Positions 1 through 6,473 of a stretch of 7,211 nt of DNA are shown here, one piece after another (position 1 is the first letter of the stretch; each line of letters opens with the position of its first letter). The stretch comes from an uncultured Acidobacteriota bacterium. Its GTDB lineage: Bacteria; Acidobacteriota; Vicinamibacteria; Vicinamibacterales; UBA8438. The notes beneath the pieces were generated by a model that ran no database searches, was not told where the DNA came from, and worked only from the letters and a program-made list of their open reading frames with translations. The stretch covers positions 1-7,211 of the forward strand of contig CAJWMX010000145.1 in NCBI GenBank assembly GCA_913043805.1, read 5' to 3'. The position numbers and the translations under genes were made by a program.

Positions 1-3000
1 CACAGACGACGGAGTGGGACACGGTGTCGGCGGCGGATCGGTTGGGCGCTGCTGTGCCTGATGGCGGCTGCACCGGTCTGGTCGCAGGATCCGGCGACTG
101 GCACCCCCAACTTCTTGAGCCCGCACGCCGGCCCGATCGTCTTCAGCGGAGGGTTGGTGTATGTCGCCAATACGCCGGGAGCGACCCTCGATGTTCTTGA
201 CGCGGCATCCTTCGAGCTGGTGGCGCGGGTGCGGGTCGGCGTCGACCCGGTGGGCGTCGCCGTACGGCCCGATGGTCGCGAGGTCTGGGTGGCCAATCAC
301 CTGTCGGACGCGGTGAGCGTCGTCGACACCGATGCTGCGAGTCCGACCTACCTGCAGGTGGTGGCGACCGTGCAGGATCTCGACCCCGTGAGCCGGGCGA
401 CCCGCTTCGACGAACCGGTGGGCATCGCCTTCGCGAGCGACGAGAAGGCCTACGTGGCCTTGTCATCCGAGAACGAAGTGGCGGTCGTGGACGTCGGGAC
501 GCGGTCGGTGGTGCGACGGCTGTCGATCACGGCCCAGGACCCGCGCGCGCTTGCCGTCCTGGGGAACCGGCTGTATGTCGTCCCGTTCGAGTCGAACAAC
601 CAGACCCAGCTCTCCGGCTGTGTCGGGCCGATCGACGACGAGCTGTGCACCTTCGATGCCCAGGAGCACGTGGTCGACAACAACAACGTGCTGTCACTCG
701 GCTATGACGCCGATATCGTGCGACATCCGGGCGTGCCTGACCGCGATCTGTTCGTGTTCGATGTCGAGACCGACACCCTGGTCGAGGTGGTCGAGACGGT
801 CGGGACCTTGCTCTACGGCCTGGCGGTCGATTCGGCCGGGCGAGTCTTCGTCTCGCAAACCGAGGCGCGCAACGACGCCAACGGCCGTGCCGGCACTTTG
901 AAGCATGGCCTGGCGGAGATGGGGAACCGCCCATTCCTCAACCGGGTCACCCGTGTCGATTGCAGCGGAACCAGCTGTGGGGCCCCCGAGTTCCTCGAGC
1001 TCGAGCCGTTGCCGCCGGCGTCGCCCCACCCAGACGCCGCGCTGGCCACGCCCTACGCCATCTCGGTCAGCGCGGATGACCGGACCCTGGTGGCCACCGC
1101 GGCCAGCTCCGACCTGCTGTTTACTCTCGACGCCCAGAGTGGGGCCGTGCTGGGCCGGGTCATGGTGGGTGCGGTTCCCCGTGGCGTCGCGTTGGAGTCG
1201 GGCGCAGACGGCGCCGCCACTCGCGCCTGGGTGCTGAATGCCGTTGACAATTCGGTGTCGGTCGTCGACCTGACCGACCGGACGCAACCGTTCCTCGCCG
1301 CGACGGTATCGCTCGACGATCCAACCGATCCGGTGGTGAAGCAGGGGCGCGTGGCGTTCACCTCGGCCCGCGCATCGAGGGGAGGCACGTTCTCGTGCGA
1401 AAGCTGTCATCCCGACGGGCATACCGATCAGCTGTTGTGGGTGTTGGACACACCGGCGTGCAATGTCCCGGGCTGTTCCCAGGTGCCTCCGCGGTCCACG
1501 ATGCCGATCCGCGGCCTACGCGACACCGCTCCCTATCACTGGGACGGGATTCCCGGTGATCCGTATGGTGGGCCGAACACCGCCAACATCGGGACGCCTG
1601 TCGCCGCCAATTGCGATCCACTGGTGCCGGAGAGCTGCACGCGTCAGCTGGTCGACGGGAGTCTCGCCACCACGATGTGTCTGGTCGACGACTGCCCGCT
1701 CAATGACGAGGGGTTGCCAGGGGGGCTTGACGCAACCGAACGCGACGCGCTGGCCAGCTTTCTACTGAGCGTCCCGTATCCGCCGGCCCAGCGCCGTTCC
1801 TACGACAATGTCCTGTCTGACGCGGCCACCACCGGTTTCCAGGTATTCCATATCGATGGCGTCCCCGCGGAACGGCCCGGTGCTCGGGCCAATGTCTGCG
1901 GCAATTGCCACCGGCTGCCGTTCTGGGTGAGCACCAACACCCCCGGGACCGGCATGGACGCGCCGACCTGGCGCGGGGCGTACGACCGCTGGTTGGTCCT
2001 TCCTCAGGGGCGATGGAACGTGGTCGATCTGCGGGGGCAGAGCGAGCTCGACGCGGGGTTTCCTGAACGGAACATGTGGGGCGCCGCGTTCGGGGTGCAG
2101 GCGCCGTTCTGGAACATGGTTACCGAGGGTAGCACCGGGTTCTCGGGCGCCTACGCCCGTACGCTCACGCTCAGCCTTTCCACCGTGACCGCCGACCTGA
2201 CCCGGGATTTGCTCGACGCTTTGGAGCTGGCCGATCAGGAGGGTGCCGTGTTGCTTCAGGGGGAGGGGGTCTTCATTGAGGGCGACGCCGTGACCCAGGC
2301 CCGTTTCGCCTACGAGAGCGGGTTCTATCTGGAGCAAGACGGCGAGCGTCGCGCGTTCAGTCGGAGCGCCCTCGTTGCATTGGCCGGGGCGAGCCAGTTC
2401 GTGGGCACCTTCATCGGTCGGGTGGGTCCGAACGTCGGTCTCGACCACCCGCAGCCGGCGCTGTGGACGCCCGGACCGATCCAGGCGCAGCAGGGGCGCC
2501 AGGTGTTCCCGCGAGACTTCGGCGATGGGCGGGCGTTGCAGATCAGCGCGCGTCACGTGCAGCCCGGGGCCCAGCTCTTCGTCGACGGCCGCCGCGCCGA
2601 CGGGACATTACGATGTCAGTCTGGCGCATTGCCTACCTGCGCCAACGAGATCATCGAGGTCGAGCTGGGGCAGTCGCCGGCCGCTCCTGGGCTGCACTTC
2701 TTGCAAGTGCAGAACCCCAACGGGTTGTTCAGCAACGAGTTCATCTTCCTTCGGGCCATAGCGGCGACGGCGTCAGAGGCGTCAGAGGCGTCGGTGGCCG
2801 ACGCGACGACCATTGATGGTCCGACCGCCGATGCCGAGCCCGCGAGTTTGCCCCGGGAGCCCGTGGTGGATGGCCTGGTGCGCACCACCGACGGTCTGAT
2901 GTGGAAACTCGAGACGATGGCGGCGGGTTTCGAGGCGCCCGCTCGCGCGACGGCGGCGCCGGACGGCCGGGTCCTGGTCGCCGACGCCTTGGGACGGCTC

Positions 3001-3843
3001 TGGTTCGTCGGCGCTGACGGCCAACGGGCTGCGTCTCCGGCGTTGGTGTTGCCCGAGGCGTCGACGCTGGCGGGCGGTGAGGCACCAGAAGTCGTTCTTG
3101 ACCCGGCGTTCGACCGGTCCGGGGTCATCTACGTCCTGTACACCCGGCAGCCGTCTGGTGGGACGCCGCACCGTCGGCTCGTTCGCTACCGGGCCGTTGA
3201 GGGCCGTTTCGGGGAACCCGCGATCTTGCTCGACGGCCTGCCCACCGACACTGGCGCGACGATGGGCCTGGCGGTCGGCCGCGATCAGCAGCTGTACCTC
3301 GCTCTGGGCGACACTCGGTCTGCCGGGGCGGCGAGCTATGGTGGCAAGGTGCTTCGCATTGCGCCGGACGGGACGACGCCACTCGACAACCCGTCCCCGT
3401 CTCCGATCTTCGCGGCTGGGGTCCGGCGACCGCTGGCCCTGGCCTGGCCGTCCGGGCGAGAGAGGCTGTGGGTTGCCGACGTGGGCTCGAGCGCACTGGC
3501 GGTCGCCCCGGTGAACGCCGGTTCGAGGGTTTCCCGCTGGATGGCTCCCGACGCCCTCGGCGGCGACCACGAGGTCACGGCGGCGTCGTTCGCTCAGACC
3601 GACGCCGCCTCTCCCGCGTCGGTGGGCCTTTTCCTGACGAGGCGTCAGGGCGCCTTCCTCGAGCGGTGGCGTCTCGATCCGAGCCTACCAGGACTAGTGA
3701 TCGCGTCCGAGCGTCTATTGCGCGGTCGCGTGCCTCCGCTGGGCGATGTCGAGGTGGGGAAGGACGGGGTGCTGTATCTCCTGACCGATGAGGTAAGACC
3801 GGCGGGCGCCCGGCTGCTTCGACTCACGCCGCTGGGCGATTGA
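1..3843 (+). CDS. Secreted multidomain protein (5' partial): YVTN β-propeller, di-haem cytochrome c region, IPT/TIG-like domain, glucose/sorbosone-dehydrogenase-like propeller
   Basis: The frame is open from base 1. Codons before the first ATG (base 61) encode an Arg-rich n-region and the start of a hydrophobic core (RRRIGWALLCLMAAAPVWSQ), so ATG61 lies inside a Sec signal peptide and the true start is upstream; no ribosome site precedes ATG61. Numbering from ATG61: residues ~20-420 form a YVTN-type propeller (VWVANHLSDAVSVVD at 75-89). Two c-type haem motifs follow, CESCH (446-450) and CGNCH (613-617). Each is followed by Met plus an x-R-G motif (M481 in MPIRGLRDTAPYHWDG; M632 in MDAPTWRG), resembling di-haem peroxidase/MauG-like proteins. 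An IPT/TIG-like β domain spans ~810-900, then an Ala/Ser/Glu linker. Residues ~935-1257 are a sorbosone-dehydrogenase-like propeller (GVIYVLYT 1021-1028, LALGDT 1080-1085, GGKVLRI 1094-1100, LWVADVG 1136-1142). The other 12 cysteines fall in six close pairs, suiting an oxidising compartment. A periplasmic or surface redox role is inferred; the substrate is unknown. Confidence 0.85.
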   Translation, partial: HRRRSGTRCRRRIGWALLCLMAAAPVWSQDPATGTPNFLSPHAGPIVFSGGLVYVANTPGATLDVLDAASFELVARVRVGVDPVGVAVRPDGREVWVANHLSDAVSVVDTDAASPTYLQVVATVQDLDPVSRATRFDEPVGIAFASDEKAYVALSSENEVAVVDVGTRSVVRRLSITAQDPRALAVLGNRLYVVPFESNNQTQLSGCVGPIDDELCTFDAQEHVVDNNNVLSLGYDADIVRHPGVPDRDLFVFDVETDTLVEVVETVGTLLYGLAVDSAGRVFVSQTEARNDANGRAGTLKHGLAEMGNRPFLNRVTRVDCSGTSCGAPEFLELEPLPPASPHPDAALATPYAISVSADDRTLVATAASSDLLFTLDAQSGAVLGRVMVGAVPRGVALESGADGAATRAWVLNAVDNSVSVVDLTDRTQPFLAATVSLDDPTDPVVKQGRVAFTSARASRGGTFSCESCHPDGHTDQLLWVLDTPACNVPGCSQVPPRSTMPIRGLRDTAPYHWDGIPGDPYGGPNTANIGTPVAANCDPLVPESCTRQLVDGSLATTMCLVDDCPLNDEGLPGGLDATERDALASFLLSVPYPPAQRRSYDNVLSDAATTGFQVFHIDGVPAERPGARANVCGNCHRLPFWVSTNTPGTGMDAPTWRGAYDRWLVLPQGRWNVVDLRGQSELDAGFPERNMWGAAFGVQAPFWNMVTEGSTGFSGAYARTLTLSLSTVTADLTRDLLDALELADQEGAVLLQGEGVFIEGDAVTQARFAYESGFYLEQDGERRAFSRSALVALAGASQFVGTFIGRVGPNVGLDHPQPALWTPGPIQAQQGRQVFPRDFGDGRALQISARHVQPGAQLFVDGRRADGTLRCQSGALPTCANEIIEVELGQSPAAPGLHFLQVQNPNGLFSNEFIFLRAIAATASEASEASVADATTIDGPTADAEPASLPREPVVDGLVRTTDGLMWKLETMAAGFEAPARATAAPDGRVLVADALGRLWFVGADGQRAASPALVLPEASTLAGGEAPEVVLDPAFDRSGVIYVLYTRQPSGGTPHRRLVRYRAVEGRFGEPAILLDGLPTDTGATMGLAVGRDQQLYLALGDTRSAGAASYGGKVLRIAPDGTTPLDNPSPSPIFAAGVRRPLALAWPSGRERLWVADVGSSALAVAPVNAGSRVSRWMAPDALGGDHEVTAASFAQTDAASPASVGLFLTRRQGAFLERWRLDPSLPGLVIASERLLRGRVPPLGDVEVGKDGVLYLLTDEVRPAGARLLRLTPLGD
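2770..2793 (+). repeat. Short in-frame 9-bp tandem repeat in the interdomain linker
   Basis: The unit gcgtcagag occurs twice in a row, followed by a partial third copy (gcgtcg). It encodes Ala-Ser-Glu repeats in the linker between the IPT/TIG-like domain and the C-terminal propeller of the large protein. The unit is in frame, so copy-number change would alter linker length without breaking the gene. It is probably only a flexible spacer that grew by slippage. Confidence 0.7.
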
Positions 3844-3852
3844 CCACGATCT

Positions 3853-4304
3853 TCACGACCTTTGCGTACGGGTGATGACGGTGCTGGCGTAGACCGCCAC
3901 GGCGGCCATGGCCAGGTGGGGAATCACGAGGTGTCGGACGTGGTTCACCTGCATGAACAGATGCGGGGCCAGGTAGAGCGCCGGCGTGAGCAGGATCAGG
4001 AACTGCACGGCCTGGGTCCGGGTTGCTGGGGGGCGCAGTTGCACGCAACCATCCCCGATGCGGGGCGGCACGTCGAGCGCGCGATAGCAGGCCGTGAAAC
4101 CCTCGTGCCCGCCCCAGCCCAAGAGCAGCCCTTTGGCCGCCAGGCCGGACGCGACGACGGCCACGGCGAGGCGGCGAACGGCAAGACGAGGAGCAGGACG
4201 AGATACTCGGGCAGCCCGTCGAGCGGGAGGCCCGTGAATACCTGGTAGTTGGCCGACGGGAGCGCCAGGAGCAGAACCGCGAGGGTGAGCAGGGCGGTGG
4301 TCAT
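3853..4304 (-). pseudogene. Frameshifted remnant of a polytopic membrane protein (possibly a large membrane glycosyltransferase)
   Basis: The minus strand carries membrane-protein-like sequence split over two frames. The 5' part begins at the ATG ending at 4304 (MTTALLTLAVLLLALPSANY) and has hydrophobic stretches through EYLVLLLVLPFAA near 4173. It then becomes Ser/Pro/Arg-rich nonsense. Sense resumes in another frame from about 4176 (RRLAVAVVASGLAAKGLLLG, then HEGFTACYRAL) and runs to a TGA at 3853-3855. One missing base, or two extra, near 4170-4180 would explain the switch. The rejoined product would be only about 150 residues with about five hydrophobic segments. The GF-x-ACYR stretch looks like the N-terminal part of large membrane glycosyltransferase-like proteins, while the last segment (HLFMQVNHVRHLVIPHLAMA) looks like the C-terminal end of such proteins. 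An internal deletion is therefore also likely (inference). The stop lies 9 bases from the end of the converging upstream gene. A sequencing error or a small intact gene with one base error remains possible. Confidence 0.5.
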
Positions 4305-4326
4305 ATCCGCGCGTGCATTCTTCCAC

Positions 4327-4340
4327 ATCGGTCATCGGTC
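4327..4340. repeat. Tandem 7-bp direct repeat in the intergenic region
   Basis: The heptamer atcggtc occurs twice back to back, about 20 bases upstream of the weak -10-like element. Two adjacent direct repeats can form a regulator half-site pair, but with only two short copies this may be chance. If the minus-strand remnant began at the upstream ATG (ending at 4328), the repeat would lie at or just before that start. Confidence 0.35.
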
Positions 4341-4392
4341 GCGTGTTCCAGGTACACTCAGCCCACGCCGCCTTGATCGCCACATCAGCCTT

Positions 4393-4398
4393 GGAGAG
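4393..4398 (+). promoter_or_regulatory. Ribosome binding site fixing the start of the PQQ dehydrogenase at 4402
   Basis: GGAGAG sits 3 bases before ATG 4402. It decides the start: the same frame is open further upstream to an ATG at 4249, but that extension is Arg/Ser-rich, overlaps the minus-strand gene and would put the signal peptide inside the protein. Confidence 0.75.
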
Positions 4399-4401
4399 CC
4401 G

Positions 4402-6462
4402 ATGACCCGTCACTGTGTCCGGATGTTGTGTTCGTCGCTATCGATCGTCGCCCTGTCGCTGGCGGGCGGGACTGTCGCCGCGCAGGAACCGCTTGGCGCC
4501 CATCCGGCCGGCGAGTGGCCGCTGGTGGGAGGCGACTGGTCCAGCTCGCGTCACTCGACACTCGATCAGATCTCCACCGCGACGGTGCACCGTCTCGCTG
4601 GAGACTGGGTGAAGGAGCTCGACGGAGGCGCCGCGTCCCGGGCCACGCCGGTCATGGCGGATGGCACGCTGTATCTCACCGCGGGAGCGAACATCTTTGC
4701 CCTCGACGCCCGTACGGGAGACACCCGCTGGCGCTGGCAAACGCCTGAGGATCGACCCCAGATGGTGCCCTCGTGGCAGGGCGTCGGGTTGAGCGAGGAG
4801 CTCCTCTTCGTCGGACTCCGCACGTCCGAGGTGGCGGCGATCAGCCGCGAGAGTGGGGAATTGGTCTGGGTCACGGCGATCGGGACCGTGCCGCAGCAGA
4901 TCGGCGAAATGGTGACCACGGCACCGATGTACGCACGCGGACGTGTCTACGCCGGGGTGGCCAGCGGAGACAGCGGCGGACAGGGACGGATCGTGGCGCT
5001 CGACGCCGAGACCGGCGACATCGACTGGACCTTCTTCATCGTGCCCCGGCCGGGCGAGTTCGGCCATGACACCTGGCCGCAGGACTCGAACATGTGGGAG
5101 ATGGGTGGCGGCGGAGTCTGGCTCGTGGGGACGATAGACCCCGACCTCGGCATCGCCTACTTCGCCACCGGCAATCCCGTCCCGATGTTCGGCGGCGAGA
5201 TCAGGGCCGGGGACAACCTGTTCACCGCCTCGGTCGTGGCGGTGGACATCGAGACGGGCGAACTCCGCTGGCACTATCAGGTGGTACGGCACGACGTCTG
5301 GGACGCCGACATCGCGACCCCATTGCTGCTCTATGAGACCGAGGTCGACGGGCAGCCACGTAAGGCGCTGGCCGCGATGCGCGCCGACGGCTTCCTCTTC
5401 CTGTTCGATCGGGAGACGGGCGAGCCGCTGTTGCCCATCGAACAGCGCCCCGTGCCTCAGGACCCGGGACAGCTCACGGCGGCCACTCAGCCGTTTCCGA
5501 TCGGCGCCGAGAGCATTCTGCCCGACTGTGCATACTGGCGCGATCGGGTGCCGCCGCCGTTTCAGCTGAACTGCAGCGGGTTCACGCCGCCCACGGTGGA
5601 CGCCCATACGGTGGTTGCTCCCGGTGCGCCGATCCCGCGGGTTCGGGTGACGCCGATGTCGCACAGTCCTCAGACCGGCTTCATCTACGCGCAGGGCGTC
5701 GCCCACGTGGGTCGCATCCGGCGGTTTTCCGACCCGTGGCTGGTCAACACCGGGGATGTGCAGATCACGCTTCCGGATGCGCTCGGGATCATCGCCGCCG
5801 TCGACACGGCTACGGGCCGGGTCGTCTGGAAGCACGAAGTGCCGACCCGGTTCCTGGGGACGAGCGGGCCGCTGACCACCGCGGGCGGGCTGATGTTCCG
5901 CGCGGCGCCCGACGGGCTGGTCGAGGCCTACGACGCCAGGACCGGAGACCGCGCCTGGACCTTCCAGACGGCCCCGTCCGGGGCGCTGATGCGGCCGGGG
6001 CCGGCGATTACCTACGAACTTGACGGTCGCCAGTATGTCGGTGTCGCCATGGGGCGTGAGTTCTGGGCGTTCGCGCTCGACGGTGCGGTCGAGCCCCGGG
6101 GAGAGCCGCTCGCCGATCTGTGGGCGGCCGTCCCGCCGCGCGGGCCCCGCGCCGAGGAGACCCAGGAGATCGAGACGGGGACGCTCATCGAGAGCCCCGC
6201 CTGGGCCGTCGGCGGCCGGCGCTATGCCCTGGAGGAGCATCGCTTCAATCCGGTGCGGGCGCGCGTCCGCGCCGGCGTGCGGGTCCGGTTCCTCAACAGC
6301 GGCGAGATCCCGCACACGATTGCCGCCCGGGACGGCAGCTGGAGCACCGAGACTCTCGGTCCGGCCACCTGGGACTTCATCACGTTCGATGAGTCGGGGA
6401 CATTTCTCTTCCACTGTGTCGATCACCCGTGGGCGATCGGCGAGCTCACCGTGGAACCGTAG
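4402..6462 (+). CDS. Secreted PQQ-dependent (quinoprotein) dehydrogenase with C-terminal cupredoxin domain
   Basis: The 686-residue product begins with a Sec signal peptide (hydrophobic core ~10-25, cleavage after GTVAA, residue ~27). Residues ~35-575 form an eight-bladed PQQ-type propeller with many [A/V]-x-D-x-x-TG-x-x-x-W blade motifs. By hand alignment to methanol dehydrogenase: W240 is the PQQ-stacking Trp (GGGGVW), N258 the metal-binding Asn (ATGNP), D190 replaces the metal-binding Glu, D301 is the catalytic Asp, and R327 the conserved Arg. D303, two residues after D301 (WDAD), matches the extra Asp of lanthanide-dependent enzymes. The vicinal Cys-Cys of alcohol/methanol dehydrogenases is absent (MVPSWQG at 121-127). 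Residues ~600-686 form a plastocyanin/azurin-like domain with copper ligands H638 (IPHT), C672 and H675 (HCVDHPWAIG), but A678 where Met is usual. There is no CxxCH haem, so the copper domain may be the built-in electron acceptor. Likely a periplasmic alcohol or sugar oxidiser; substrate not predictable. It lies 11 bases upstream of the sialidase-like gene. Confidence 0.9.
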   Translation: MTRHCVRMLCSSLSIVALSLAGGTVAAQEPLGAHPAGEWPLVGGDWSSSRHSTLDQISTATVHRLAGDWVKELDGGAASRATPVMADGTLYLTAGANIFALDARTGDTRWRWQTPEDRPQMVPSWQGVGLSEELLFVGLRTSEVAAISRESGELVWVTAIGTVPQQIGEMVTTAPMYARGRVYAGVASGDSGGQGRIVALDAETGDIDWTFFIVPRPGEFGHDTWPQDSNMWEMGGGGVWLVGTIDPDLGIAYFATGNPVPMFGGEIRAGDNLFTASVVAVDIETGELRWHYQVVRHDVWDADIATPLLLYETEVDGQPRKALAAMRADGFLFLFDRETGEPLLPIEQRPVPQDPGQLTAATQPFPIGAESILPDCAYWRDRVPPPFQLNCSGFTPPTVDAHTVVAPGAPIPRVRVTPMSHSPQTGFIYAQGVAHVGRIRRFSDPWLVNTGDVQITLPDALGIIAAVDTATGRVVWKHEVPTRFLGTSGPLTTAGGLMFRAAPDGLVEAYDARTGDRAWTFQTAPSGALMRPGPAITYELDGRQYVGVAMGREFWAFALDGAVEPRGEPLADLWAAVPPRGPRAEETQEIETGTLIESPAWAVGGRRYALEEHRFNPVRARVRAGVRVRFLNSGEIPHTIAARDGSWSTETLGPATWDFITFDESGTFLFHCVDHPWAIGELTVEP

Positions 6463-6464
6463 AC

Positions 6465-6471
6465 GGAGGAG
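6465..6471 (+). promoter_or_regulatory. Strong ribosome binding site of the sialidase-family gene
   Basis: GGAGGAG lies 2 bases before ATG 6474 (4 bases counted from the end of GGAGG) and starts 3 bases after the stop codon of the PQQ gene. It supports the chosen start and independent, efficient translation within a shared transcript. Confidence 0.8.
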
Positions 6472-6473
6472 CG

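Larger units (their letters stand above)
4305..4401 (+). promoter_or_regulatory. Intergenic region upstream of the PQQ dehydrogenase gene; promoter expected here
   Basis: This gap separates the divergent minus-strand remnant from the PQQ dehydrogenase gene and is the only noncoding space where a promoter for the downstream pair could sit. A weak -10-like hexamer, TACACT, is at 4353-4358, about 44 bases before the start codon. No convincing -35 box is seen 16-18 bases upstream of it, so the exact promoter is not resolved. The region also holds a 7-bp tandem direct repeat at 4327-4340. No riboswitch-like or terminator-like hairpin was recognised. Confidence 0.3.

Noticed and set aside
1..60. 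Twin-arginine signal in the Arg-rich N-terminus of the first protein
   Set aside because: The arginines are not followed by the usual F-L-K-type pattern, and c-type haem proteins are normally exported unfolded by Sec.
1762..2556. A 264-codon minus-strand open frame inside the large first gene
   Set aside because: The composition is that of a shadow frame and the + strand reading is continuous with clear haem and propeller motifs.
3904..3913. Palindrome ggccatggcc near the convergent gene ends, as a terminator
   Set aside because: It has no loop and no T-tract, and it lies within the minus-strand reading frame.
3862..4248. A 128-codon + strand open frame between the two large genes
   Set aside because: It is low-complexity His/Gly/Arg/Gln-rich with no domain, while the opposite strand reads as hydrophobic membrane segments.
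4249..4401. N-terminal extension of the PQQ dehydrogenase to an upstream ATG
   Set aside because: The extension would bury the signal peptide, lacks a ribosome site and overlaps the minus-strand gene; ATG 4402 has GGAGAG at proper distance.
4438..6426. A 662-codon open frame on the minus strand, antisense to the PQQ dehydrogenase
   Set aside because: It is an antisense shadow of a GC-rich gene: the translation is rich in Arg, Gly, Pro and His with no recognisable domain, while the + strand frame has full family motifs.
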